Source: CAVQCJ01 sp963771835
GTDB taxonomy: Bacteria > Actinomycetota > Actinomycetes > Prado026
Length of the DNA: 64,000 nt
Direction: 5' to 3'
Assembly (NCBI GenBank): GCA_963771835.1
Contig: CAVYVA010000002.1
Span: 1,125,719 to 1,189,718 of the forward strand
Part shown: positions 8,394-16,827 of the stretch, in pieces
Layout of the letters: each line of letters opens with the position of its first letter
How positions within the stretch are numbered: position 1 is the first letter of the stretch
Notes under the pieces: model-generated
What the model was told of the DNA's origin: nothing
The model's database searches: none
The model's input: the letters and a program-made list of their open reading frames with translations, nothing else
Translations under genes and position numbers: made by a program

Positions 8394-10170
8394 TCACGAC
8401 TCTCGCCCGTCGGCGCAGGCCTCCACAGCTGCTGAGACGGTTGCGTGGAAGTGATCGGCCCCGACCAGGTCGGCGAGGCCGGTGTCTTCGAGCTGCTCCC
8501 GCAGCTCGTCGGTCGAGCGGGCGATCTCGAAGGTGATGTTGCGGCTGCGCAGACCCTCGTAGACCTCCCGGACCGCGACGACCGCGCTGGCATCGACCCC
8601 GCCGATCGCGGCAGCGTCGAGCACGAGGTGGTGCACGGGTCTGGGCGCCCCGTCCACCGCGGCCCAGACCCGACGCTTGAAGAAGTGCGCGTTGGCGAAG
8701 AAGAGCCGTTCCTGGATCCGGTAGACGACCACTCCGGGTGTGACCCCGGCGTCCGGGTGGGTGCCCAGGTCCGCGTACCGGTTCTCGGCTGCGGAGTACC
8801 CCAGGACCGCGTCGTTCGGGGTCGCGGTCCGGCGGACCACGTCGATGATGGACAGCGCCACCGCCGCCGCGATGGCAGGCAGGACGCCGATGACGATGAC
8901 GAACAGGGCCGTGATCCCGGCGATGCCGACCTCGACCCGGCTGCTGCGGGACAGCTCCCGCCACTGCTCGGGGTTGATCAGCTTCAGCGACGCGAACACG
9001 ATCACCGCACCCAGCACGGCCGTCGGCAGGTAGCGGATGGGGCCGGTGAGGAACAGCAAGATGACGCCGATGGCCCCGAACCCGACCAGACCGCTGACCT
9101 GGCTGGTCGCGTTCATCGAGTCGTTGACCGCGGTGCGCGACCCGCTGGTGCCGATGGGCATGCCCTGGGTGAAGCCGGCCGCGATGCTCGCGGCACTGAA
9201 CGTCAGCAGCTCCTGGTCGGCGTCCACTGTCTCGCCGTGGCGGGCGGCGAACGAGCGAGCCGTCAGGATCGAGTCGGAGAAGCTCACCAGGAAGATCGCC
9301 ACCGCGGGCCCGGCCAGGGACAGCCACTGGGATCCGCTGAGGTGCGGACGGGCGAACGACGGCAGGCCGGACGGGATCGACCCGGTCACCGAGACCCCGT
9401 GGGCAGCCAGGTCGAGCAGGGCGGACACCACGATGCCGAGGACGACCACGAGCAGGGCTCCCGGCCATCGCGGCAGGAAGTGACCCGATCACGAGCAGCA
9501 CGATCAGGGTGACTCCGCCCACGGCCAGCGTCGCGGGGTTGACGTCGCCGACATGGCGGAGGATGTCCACGGTGGCCCGGACCGCATCGTCGAAGCCCGT
9601 GGAGATACCGGTCAGCTTCCCGAGCTGGCCGAGGATCATCACGATCGCGACACCGGTGATGTAACCGACCAGGACCGACTGGGAGAAGTAGTCGGCGATC
9701 CAGCCCAGGCGCACCAGCCGTGCGACCAGGAACACCCCGCCGACGACGACCGCCAGCGCGGAGGCAAGGGCGGTGTACTCCGCAGATCCGGTGGCCGCCA
9801 ACGGCGCCAGGGCACTTGCTACCAGCAGGGCCACCGCCCCTTCCGGCCCCACGACGACCCGAGGCGCCGACCCCAGCAGCGCGTACGCCAGGACCGGCAG
9901 CAGCAGGGTGTACAGACCCGCCGTGACGGGGAGCCCGGCCAGCTCCGCGTAGGCCATCGACGCGGGCAGCGCGAGGGCGGCCACCGTCAGGCCCGCAACG
10001 GCGTCCACCCGGAGCCGGCCGAGCGAGTAGCCCCGCACCGACTGCACGAACGGGACGTAGCGGCTCGCCAACGGCGGCTTGCTCGACGAGGCGAAGGGAG
10101 AGCGTCCCTCGTAGGCCTCCGAGGCGGGAAGCAGCGGGATGTCGGGGCCACCTCCCGGTCGCTCCGGCAC
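8394..10170 (-). CDS. SulP family anion transporter with STAS domain (frameshifted in this sequence)
   Basis: SulP/SLC26-type permease, likely for sulfate, bicarbonate or another anion. The N-terminal half reads YSLGRLRVDAVAGLTVAAL and AYAELAGLPVTAGLY; the second half carries SFSDSILTARSFAARHGETVD and a C-terminal cytosolic STAS domain (VHHLVLDAAAIGGVDASAV). The two halves are in different frames. The break is one extra C in the CCC at about 9485 (plus strand); removing it gives an uninterrupted protein across VIGHFLPRWPGALLVVV. Start is GTG at 10170 behind GGGGAGGTGATGTC, a strong ribosome site. Likely an intact gene with a sequence error, though a real mutation cannot be excluded. Confidence 0.8.
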
Positions 10171-10206
10171 GACATCACCTCCCCGGGAACGCAAGGGCCA
10201 GCCAGT

Positions 10207-10440
10207 CTAGAAGCGGAACTGGTCCTGCAGGCTGAGCAGCTCGCCCGGTGTGCAGCCGACGGCGTCGCAGATGGCGGTCAGCGTGCTGAACCGGAGCGCG
10301 CGGGCATGGCCGTTCTTCAGGATCGACAGGTTCGCCACGGTCACGCCGACTCTCGCGGAGAGCTCGACCAGGGTCATGCCCCGCGCCACGAGAAGCTCGT
10401 CCAGGTGCACCTCGATGCGGTGCTCGAGGGCCTCGCCCAT
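10207..10440 (-). CDS. XRE-family helix-turn-helix regulator (77 aa)
   Basis: Small Cro/C1-type DNA-binding protein. The helix-turn-helix spans MTLVELSARVGVTVANLSIL and the recognition/packing helices end with CDAVGCTPGELL. It has no other domain. Its ATG overlaps the end of the upstream DUF2975 membrane protein gene, so the two are translationally coupled. DUF2975 plus a short XRE protein is a recurrent bacterial pair in which the membrane protein is thought to modulate the regulator. Expected to bind the palindrome just upstream of the pair. Confidence 0.8.
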   Translation of the reverse strand: MGEALEHRIEVHLDELLVARGMTLVELSARVGVTVANLSILKNGHARALRFSTLTAICDAVGCTPGELLSLQDQFRF

Positions 10441-11048
10441 CAGATGACCGTGTCCAGCTCGGCCCGCATCGCGACGCCACGGGCGATGAGCTGGGCGAAC
10501 GCGGCGAAGATGAACCCGACGGCGAGCCATCCGAAGGGGGACCAGCGAGGTCCCACCGCCGTGCCGGACTCGAGCACGGTGGCCGTCAGCGCCCAGTTCG
10601 CGGCGTTGCTCACCGCCCACACGCCCACTCCACCGAACGCGGTGATCTTCGCGACCACCGTCAGCTCCCGGGCGGTCTTCGCCGTGAACGGGTCGCTGTC
10701 CTGCGCGGACCGCAGCACGTTGCGCAGCCGCCGCGCTACCTCGGCCACCAGCAGCAGACCCGGGACCGTCGTCGCGAGGTAGATCATCCGCTGGGCGAGG
10801 GACGGGTCCGTGATCTTGAGGACGATCCAGCCTGCCGGGTCGAGCACGACCCCGTGCACGATCCCGCCGGCGACGGCGCTGCTGCCGGATCCCGGCAACG
10901 AGGCGGTCGGCAGATCCACCGTCACCGGCGACCCCGGGATGAAGCCGATGACCAGCAACGCCACTGCCAGGCACAGCGCGGCGATGTACACGAACGTCGC
11001 CGTGCCGCGCAGCCGCGGCAGCCACCTGTCCAACCGACCGTTCTGCAT
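10440..11048 (-). CDS. DUF2975 membrane protein
   Basis: About 202 aa with four predicted membrane segments (VYIAALCLAVALLVIGF near the N-terminus, then around AQRMIYLATTVPGLLLV, AFGGVGVWAVSNAANWAL and WLAVGFIFAAFAQLIA). The loop DSDPFTAKTARELTVVAK before the third segment is characteristic of DUF2975. ATG at 11048 follows GGGTGGTTGGG; ATG at 11066 or TTG at 11072 would only lengthen the N-terminus. Overlaps the XRE regulator gene, pointing to a membrane-linked transcription switch. The GMC oxidoreductase frame runs into its 5' end (see that entry). Confidence 0.75.
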   Translation of the reverse strand: MQNGRLDRWLPRLRGTATFVYIAALCLAVALLVIGFIPGSPVTVDLPTASLPGSGSSAVAGGIVHGVVLDPAGWIVLKITDPSLAQRMIYLATTVPGLLLVAEVARRLRNVLRSAQDSDPFTAKTARELTVVAKITAFGGVGVWAVSNAANWALTATVLESGTAVGPRWSPFGWLAVGFIFAAFAQLIARGVAMRAELDTVI

Positions 11049-12901
11049 CCCAACCACCCAACGCATCGACAAACGATATGGATATCGAGGAACGATATGG
11101 TCGTCGGGACACTTCCGTCAATCCGAGCTGCCAGGCGCCCGCGGCCCCCGCACGCACGGCCGGCGAAGCCGGACGGATCGGACGCCACCTGCCGGTAGGG
11201 CTGGTCCGGTGCCGGGCGCGGGTCGAGGTCACCTCGGTTGGGCCAGAGCGCGAAGGCCCGCTCGGCCATGGCCGTGATCGTCAGGGAGGGGTTGACCCCC
11301 AGGTTGGCCGACACGGTGGAGCCGTCGGCCACGTGGAGGCCGGGGTAGTTCCACACCCGTGCGTACGGATCCACCACACCTGAGCGCGGGGAGGGACCGA
11401 TCACGCACCCGCCGAGGAAGTGCGCGGTCATCGGGAGGTCGAACAGGTCCGTCACAGAACCTGCGGCCGCAGCCGGCACACCGGTGCGTTCCTGGAGCTT
11501 CTCCGCGAGCCTGCGGATGGCTCGGTGGCCAGCCGGGATCCAGCTCGGGCTGGGTGTCCCGTGCCCCGCGCTCGACGTGAGCCGCCAGCCCGCGGCGATC
11601 CTGCGGCGCTTCGGCCGCACCGTGATCGAGTTGTCCAGCGGCTGCATGACCAGCCCGATCACCGCCCGTTCGGAGAACCGCCGGGCCGGGGACGGCAGCA
11701 GGAACCGGACCCGGGCCGGATGCGCCATCAGCTCGCCGAGCATCCTGGTGAAGCGGCCGCCCTTGGCTCCGTCGGGTCGCCCGTCGGCCATCAGCGTGAC
11801 CAGGGAACCCATCGCGTTCGAACCGCGGCCGTAGCGCACGTTCTCGATGTGGGTGTCCGCATCGGGGTGGAACGAGGATGTGATCGCCACCCCGCGGGTC
11901 AGGTCGACGCCTCGCGGGACCGACCTGCTCATCGCGCCCACCAGCGCCTCGGAGTTGGTCCGGGTGAGGTCGCCGAGCCGGTCGGAGAGCCGTGGGAGCG
12001 CGCCGGTCGCCTTCATCCGGTGCAGCAGCGACTGCGTCCCCCACGTCCCCGCCGACAGCACCACGTCCCGCGCGGTGACGGTCTGCAGGTCCTTGTCCAC
12101 CCAGGCTCCCGTCCGCTCGCTGGTGACCCGCCAACCTCGAGCGAGGTCGGCGGGGTCGACGGGGCGGACATCGACAACCGTGCGCAGGGGTTCGATGTGC
12201 ACGCCGAGCCGCTCGGCGAGCGCGAGGTAGTTCTTGACGAGCGTGTTCTTGGCCCCCACCCGGCAGCCGACCATGCAGTTGCCGCACTGGGTGCAGCCGG
12301 TGCGCGCCGGCCCGACTCCGCCGAAGAACGGGTCGGGCACCGTGCTGCCGGGCTCGGCGGCGCCGTCGCGACCGAAGAACACCCCGACCGGGGTCTTGCG
12401 GAAGGTGTGCCCCACGCCCAAGGACTCGGCCGTCTCCCGCATCAGCTCCTCGACCGGCCCTTCGCAGGGGTTCTCGTCGACGACGCCCAGCATCCGCTCG
12501 GCCTGGCGGTAGTAAGGAGCGAGCTCGGCGGCCCAATCGGTGATGTCACCCCACTGCGGATCGGTGAAGAACTGCGCGGGCGGCACGTACAGGACGTTGG
12601 CGTAGACCAGCGAACCGCCGCCGACGCCCGCACCCGCAAGGATCAGCACGTCGTTGAGCCAGTGGATGCGCTGGACGCCGAACCACCTGAGCCGAGGCAC
12701 CCACAGGTACTTGCTGAGCCGCCAGGACGTGGTGGGCAGGTCGGCGTCGGCGAACCGCCGCCCGGCCTCGAGGACGAGCACGTCGTACTGCTTCTCGGCC
12801 AGACGCAGCGCCGCGACGCTGCCACCGAACCCCGACCCCACGACCACGACGTCCCGGTCGAAGGCGGGCGGCTGGCCGGTCACGGGGTGCGCAGCAGTCA
12901 C
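10922..12901 (-). CDS. GMC-family oxidoreductase (cholesterol-oxidase-like); 3' end uncertain
   Basis: FAD-dependent alcohol/sterol oxidoreductase. ADP-binding motif VVVGSGFGGSVAALRLAE starts near residue 15; GAGVGGGSLVYANV is the GMC flavin-contact loop; GCTQCGNCMVGCRVGAKNTL is a cysteine-rich segment seen in this subgroup; the C-terminal HFLGGCVIG and GVNPSLTITAMAERA close the flavin domain. Start is GTG at 12901 behind GAGGAGGACGCG. The recognisable protein ends near 11200 (WPNRGDLDPRPAPDQPY). Beyond that the frame stays open to 10922, overlapping the DUF2975 gene and its palindrome; one missing base in the G-run near 11145 would give a stop at about 11120, which I consider more likely. 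Confidence 0.75.
   Translation of the reverse strand: MTAAHPVTGQPPAFDRDVVVVGSGFGGSVAALRLAEKQYDVLVLEAGRRFADADLPTTSWRLSKYLWVPRLRWFGVQRIHWLNDVLILAGAGVGGGSLVYANVLYVPPAQFFTDPQWGDITDWAAELAPYYRQAERMLGVVDENPCEGPVEELMRETAESLGVGHTFRKTPVGVFFGRDGAAEPGSTVPDPFFGGVGPARTGCTQCGNCMVGCRVGAKNTLVKNYLALAERLGVHIEPLRTVVDVRPVDPADLARGWRVTSERTGAWVDKDLQTVTARDVVLSAGTWGTQSLLHRMKATGALPRLSDRLGDLTRTNSEALVGAMSRSVPRGVDLTRGVAITSSFHPDADTHIENVRYGRGSNAMGSLVTLMADGRPDGAKGGRFTRMLGELMAHPARVRFLLPSPARRFSERAVIGLVMQPLDNSITVRPKRRRIAAGWRLTSSAGHGTPSPSWIPAGHRAIRRLAEKLQERTGVPAAAAGSVTDLFDLPMTAHFLGGCVIGPSPRSGVVDPYARVWNYPGLHVADGSTVSANLGVNPSLTITAMAERAFALWPNRGDLDPRPAPDQPYRQVASDPSGFAGRACGGRGRLAARIDGSVPTTISFLDIHIVCRCVGWLGCRTVGWTGGCRGCAARRRSCTSPRCAWQWRCWSSASSRGRR
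11072..11100. promoter_or_regulatory. Palindrome plus direct repeat upstream of DUF2975-XRE (candidate operator)
   Basis: CGATAT-GG-ATATCG is a perfect 6-bp inverted repeat at 11074-11087, and the 10-mer AACGATATGG occurs twice (11072-11081 and 11091-11100), 19 bases apart. The site is AT-rich in a very GC-rich region and sits 24-52 bases upstream of the DUF2975 start. It is a natural candidate for autoregulatory binding by the XRE protein; that is inference from position and symmetry. Confidence 0.5.
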
Positions 12902-13042
12902 CGCGTCCTCCTCTGGTCGGTGCACCGCATGCAGGTGCCGAGCCTCGAGCGCTGCTTTACCCTCTGCCCTGGAGCCGGGCCAGGACGAGGGTCTTACGTC
13001 CCAGGCCGCAGGCGGGCCCAGGCAGGGAGGCGAGGACACGGT

Positions 13043-13960
13043 ATGTCCGGGTTGCGCCGGTACCGGGGGTTCATGGCGGACAGCGCACGGTGGGAGCGCT
13101 TCGAGTTCCGCCCCGATGACGTGGTGATCTCCACGCCCTCGAAGTGCGGCACGACGTGGATGCAGTCGATCGTCGGGATGCTTCTGCTCGACCGCGTCGA
13201 TCTCGGTGCCCCGATCAGCACCATCTCGCCGTGGCTCGACATGCTGCTCCGCTCGGACGAGGAGACCTTCGACCTTCTCGACCGGCAGTCGCACCGCCGG
13301 TTCGTCAAGACCCACACGCCGCTGGACGGGGTCCCGCGGCACGACTCGGTCACGTACATCGCCGTCGCTCGTCATCCGCTGGACGTGGCGCTGTCCGACC
13401 GCGACCACAGGGAGAACATGCGGACCGACCATGCGGTCGAGCTACGGGTCACCGCGACGGGCCCGGGCGGCCCCACGGTCCGCACCGCCGACCCGGCGCC
13501 GGACGAGCCGGCGGCGTACCTGCGATGGTTCATCGACAACGAGGAGCAGCCCACAGGCAGCGGGCCGAACGGGCTGGACGACTACTGCCAGCAGATCCGG
13601 ACGTACTGGGACGCCCGGGATGCGCCGAATGTCCACCTGTTCCACTACGCCGACATGTGGGCCGACCTGGACGGTGAGATGCGGGCGGTGGCGGCGGCCC
13701 TCGGGGTCCCGGTCGACGAGGACCGGTGGCCGGAGTTCGTGGACGCGGCCGGGCTGGCGTCGATGCGGTCGCGGGCCGCTCACACCGCGCCCGAGGCGCA
13801 CCTGGACCTGTGGGAGTCCGCCGAACAGTTCTTCCGCTCCGGCGGCACCCGCGCCTGGCCGTCGTTGCTGACCGCCGACGAGATCTCCCACTTCCACGAA
13901 CGTCTGGGCACGCTCGCCGGCGACGCGGCGGGATGGGCCACCCGCGGTCGGTCGGGCTGA
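13043..13960 (+). CDS. PAPS-dependent sulfotransferase
   Basis: Cytosolic-type sulfotransferase fold, about 305 aa. TPSKCGTTWMQ near residue 32 is the 5'-phosphosulfate loop (family consensus YPKSGTTW) and AVARHPLDVALSDRDH is the 3'-phosphate-binding segment (RxPxDxxxS). A conserved FVKTHTPLD segment lies between them and supplies the usual catalytic His. It transfers sulfate from PAPS to a hydroxyl or amine acceptor; the acceptor is unknown. ATG at 13043 follows GAGGACACGGT. Divergent from the GMC oxidoreductase gene, with about 140 bp between them. Confidence 0.82.
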   Translation: MSGLRRYRGFMADSARWERFEFRPDDVVISTPSKCGTTWMQSIVGMLLLDRVDLGAPISTISPWLDMLLRSDEETFDLLDRQSHRRFVKTHTPLDGVPRHDSVTYIAVARHPLDVALSDRDHRENMRTDHAVELRVTATGPGGPTVRTADPAPDEPAAYLRWFIDNEEQPTGSGPNGLDDYCQQIRTYWDARDAPNVHLFHYADMWADLDGEMRAVAAALGVPVDEDRWPEFVDAAGLASMRSRAAHTAPEAHLDLWESAEQFFRSGGTRAWPSLLTADEISHFHERLGTLAGDAAGWATRGRSG

Positions 13961-14017
13961 CCTGTCCGGCCGGCGGCTCCGGCGGGCCGGAGCTTGCCCG
14001 GGGCGAGCGAACGCGCC

Positions 14018-14776
14018 CTAGGACCGGTCGTCCCGCAGAAGCGCCTGGTACAGCTCGCGTGTCTCGGGCCCCGGTGCGACACCGAGCTCACCGCGAAGGA
14101 GCATGCGCAGCGACTCGTAGGCGACGAGCGCCTCGGCCGTGTTGCCCTGGGCAGCAAGCGCGCGCATGAGCGTGCGGTGCCCGCTCTCCCGGAACGGTGC
14201 GGCCATGACCAGCTCGCGCGCGGCTCGCTCGGCGGTGGCGAGCTCGGTGCTGCCCAGGTGCAAGGCCGCAGTGGCGTAGGTCTCGAGAGCGCGCACGTAC
14301 ATCTCCTCCAGCTCGCGACGTACCGGGGTGGCCCACTCCAGCTCTTCGTCGGGCAGGAAGCCGCGTCCGGCGACGAACAGGCTGATCTGCGCCGCGCCCC
14401 ACGCGCGGCCCCACTCGCCGAGCGCGAGTGCGGATTCGGCGCGATGGACGCCGTCACGGGCGGCCTCGAGGTCGACCCACGAGTCGGCCGGCAGGGTCAG
14501 CTGGACCGAACCGCGAGAGGAGACCAGGTCCGGTCCGAGAGCAGTGCGCAGCTTGGAGACGAGTGCGTACACCGCGGCGTCGGCCGCCTGCGGCGGATCG
14601 TTCGGCCACAGCGCTTCCACCAAGCGGTCCCGGCTCAGCCCGTCGTTGCGTCGCAGCACGAGGTACGTGAGCAGCAGCCGGCCCTGGCGACCGGGCAGGC
14701 GCGCCTCGCGGCGCTCACCGTCCACCTCGACGGCCAGTCGCCCGCACACCTGGATGCGGATCCGGGATGAGTCCAT
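14018..14776 (-). CDS. SARP-type transcriptional activator (BTAD domain)
   Basis: About 252 aa. N-terminal OmpR-like winged helix (about residues 5-95, with RLLLTYLVLRRNDGLSRDRL and LRTALGPDLV) followed by a bacterial transcriptional activator domain of TPR-like helices (EEMYVRALETYATAALH, ESGHRTLMRALAAQGNTAEAL, ending LGVAPGPETRELYQALL). There is no NB-ARC or TPR extension, so it is the short SARP form common as cluster-situated activator. ATG at 14776 or GTG at 14782. Divergent from the DUF1059/methyltransferase pair only 65 bases away, so those genes are its most likely targets. Confidence 0.82.
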   Translation of the reverse strand: MDSSRIRIQVCGRLAVEVDGERREARLPGRQGRLLLTYLVLRRNDGLSRDRLVEALWPNDPPQAADAAVYALVSKLRTALGPDLVSSRGSVQLTLPADSWVDLEAARDGVHRAESALALGEWGRAWGAAQISLFVAGRGFLPDEELEWATPVRRELEEMYVRALETYATAALHLGSTELATAERAARELVMAAPFRESGHRTLMRALAAQGNTAEALVAYESLRMLLRGELGVAPGPETRELYQALLRDDRS

Positions 14777-14841
14777 GATCACCCCAAGGTCCCACCAAGG
14801 CTGCTCCGGTAGCCATGGTTCCGGCAGACGAGAGGCTGAAC

Positions 14842-15000
14842 ATGTCCAAGCTCATCCGATGCGAGTGCGGGTACGTTGCGAGGGGCGACGACGACCAGCA
14901 GGTCGTCGCGGCCATCGAGGCGCACATGGCCACAGACCACCCGGCCCTGCTCGCGCAGGTCGACCGTTCGGACATCTTCGGCTGGATCGAAGCGGACTGA
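14842..15000 (+). CDS. DUF1059 small protein (52 aa)
   Basis: Short protein MSKLIRCECGYVARGDDDQQ... with the DUF1059 pattern: CxCG near the N-terminus, a helix QVVAAIEAHMATDHP containing the conserved His and ending in a WIEAD-like C-terminus. Cys-x-Cys and the His could bind a metal. ATG at 14842 follows GAGAGGCTGAAC; an upstream GTG-like start would add residues outside the family. 18 bases upstream of the methyltransferase gene, likely one operon. Confidence 0.75.
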   Translation: MSKLIRCECGYVARGDDDQQVVAAIEAHMATDHPALLAQVDRSDIFGWIEAD

Positions 15001-15018
15001 CACGTCTGGGAGGACCCG

Positions 15019-15912
15019 ATGACCAGCACCTCGGCCGTGCCCCCGAGCTCGGCGACCACGTTCGACCCGCAGCGCTACAAGAAGACGACGACCGACCAGT
15101 GGCAGGCTGCCGCCGCCGCCTGGCACGGCTGGGGCTCGGTGATCGACACCTGGCTGGGCGAGGCCACCGAGGTGATGCTCGACCTCGCCGGAGTGACCGA
15201 GGGCGGCCAGGTGCTGGACGTCGCGGCGGGGGCCGGAGGGCAGAGCATCGCCGCGGCGCGCCGGGTCGGACCGAGCGGCCGCGTGCTGGCCACCGACATC
15301 AGCTCGCACCTGCTCGACTACGCCGACCACGCTGCGCGCACGGCGGGGCTGTCGGACGTCATCGCCACCCGGGTCATGGACGGTGAGGACCTCGACGTCG
15401 ACGCCGGCCGCTTCGACTCGGTCATCTCCCGGGTGGGCCTCATCTACTTCCCCGACCGGCAGCGGGCCCTGGCGGGCATGCGTCGCGCGCTCCGCCCGGG
15501 CGGTCGGGTCTCGGCGGTCACGTACTCGACGCCCGAGGCGAACAGGTTCTTCTCGATCCCGGTCTCGGTGATCCGGGCCGAGGCTCAGCTGCCCCCGCCG
15601 GCGCCCGGCCAGCCGGGTCCGTTCAGCCTGGGCTCGGTCGAGGTGCTCACCGATGCCCTCGAAGCCGCCGGCTTCACCGACGTCGAGGTGCGCCGGGTGC
15701 CCTCGCCGCTGCAGCTGCCGTCCGCCGCCGACTGCGTGCGGTTCGAGCGGGAGTCGTTCGGTGCGCTGCACCAGATGCTGGCCGGCCTCGACCCGCAGGC
15801 CCGCGAGCGGACCTGGACGCGGATCACCGAGGAGCTGTCGGTCTTCGACGGCCCGGACGGGTTCGTCGGCCCCTGCGAGATGCTCGTCGCCGGCGCCGCG
15901 AACCCGGGCTGA
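15019..15912 (+). CDS. Class I SAM-dependent methyltransferase
   Basis: About 297 aa. Motif I VLDVAAGAGGQSIAAA near residue 66, motif II VLATDISSHLLDYA, motif III DSVISRVGLIYFPDRQ, with the usual LRPGGRVSAVTYS strand. The C-terminal lid domain has several prolines and probably sets substrate specificity. It resembles small-molecule methyltransferases of the UbiE/arsenite type, with no cysteine trio for arsenite. Methyl acceptor unknown. ATG at 15019 follows GGAGGACCCG. Downstream of the DUF1059 gene and divergent from the SARP regulator. Confidence 0.78.
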   Translation: MTSTSAVPPSSATTFDPQRYKKTTTDQWQAAAAAWHGWGSVIDTWLGEATEVMLDLAGVTEGGQVLDVAAGAGGQSIAAARRVGPSGRVLATDISSHLLDYADHAARTAGLSDVIATRVMDGEDLDVDAGRFDSVISRVGLIYFPDRQRALAGMRRALRPGGRVSAVTYSTPEANRFFSIPVSVIRAEAQLPPPAPGQPGPFSLGSVEVLTDALEAAGFTDVEVRRVPSPLQLPSAADCVRFERESFGALHQMLAGLDPQARERTWTRITEELSVFDGPDGFVGPCEMLVAGAANPG

Positions 15913-15939
15913 GGCGGTCCCCAGCCGACCTGGCCGGGT

Positions 15940-16689
15940 CTACGCGGCGCGGTCCAGCCGCACGGCGCGGGGCCACACATCGGTGACGACCGCGTCGAGG
16001 TCGGGGACCGCCTGGCAGACGACAGACTCGACGGCGCGCACTCCGCGATCGCGCAGGTCGGTGACCGCCTCGCGCCAGCCGACCAGGCTGTCCCACGACG
16101 GTGCCGCGTGCAGCGTCAGCAGCTCGCGCCGACCGTCGCCCGTGACGCCGACGGCGGTACGCACCGGAGTGCAGGCGACCCCACCGTCCCGCGACCGCAC
16201 GATCACCCGGTCGAAGGTCACGCTCGCGTACTCCTGCTGCAGCGGACGCCGGTGCCACGCAAGCATGTTGCGTGCGATCCCGGCGGCCACGAGCCCGGCC
16301 AGCCCCATGCTCACGACCGGGGGCCGGTAGACCCGGGCCAGCAGCGCGACGCACTCGGAGCGGTCCGCCCCGCGGGCGGCGAGCGGGACCGCGATCTGGT
16401 CGACCCCGACGACGCGACGCTGCCACTTGCCGACCGCGATCGGCTGGAACGTCCCCCACCGGTCGCGCGGCGCGTCGATGACGACAGCGCCGAACGCGGT
16501 CCGGACGGTCTTGGAGCGGTAGCCGTTCCGGGCGTTGGCACGACCGGCTCCGGCCGGCGCCGGACCCGGCGGGTGGTCGAGGTGCTCGATCATCTCGGCC
16601 TCCAGCGCCGACTCCACGACGATGCGGATCACGTCGGCGAGCAGTCCGGTCCGCCAGTCCGGTGGAGGTGAAGGCGCCAGCGTGCTCAC
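15940..16689 (-). pseudogene. IS256-family transposase-derived protein, truncated and missing catalytic residues
   Basis: 249-aa uninterrupted frame that aligns with the N-terminal 60 percent of IS256 (mutator) transposases: EAEMIEHLDH, NARNGYRSKTV, IDAPRDRWGTFQP, QRRVVGVDQ, LAARG. The first DDE aspartate is kept in VTFDRVIVRSRD. The second, normally in a V-x-C-D-G-L-K-G motif, is replaced (VVCQAVPDLD), and the protein stops at DVWPRAVRLD, just before the usual C-x-x-H and the region with the catalytic Glu. No flanking inverted repeats or target duplication were found. It cannot be an active transposase; the undamaged frame leaves open domestication. Confidence 0.6.
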
Positions 16690-16748
16690 GATCTGTCTCC
16701 TGTCTCCCGAATGGGACCCAGGCGAGAGTCGCGCCCTGAGGGGTGAGC

Positions 16749-16775
16749 GGACCTCACCCGAATCGGGTGAGGTCC
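16749..16775. terminator. Perfect 27-nt palindrome, candidate terminator
   Basis: Arms GGACCTCACCCGA and TCGGGTGAGGTCC are perfect 13-bp complements separated by one base. It lies 53 bases beyond the stop of the ATP-grasp gene (minus strand) and upstream of the IS256-derived frame. No T-tract follows, as is usual for strong hairpin terminators in high-GC actinobacteria. A protein-binding site is the alternative. Confidence 0.5.
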
Positions 16776-16827
16776 CAGCGGGAGGGGTGTGCTGCTCCCG
16801 TGGGAGCCGGCGGGCCTGACCGACCGC

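Noticed and set aside
11420..13960. Long plus-strand frame antisense to the GMC oxidoreductase and continuous with the sulfotransferase
   Set aside because: Only the part from ATG 13043 has protein family motifs and a ribosome site; the rest mirrors the GMC gene.
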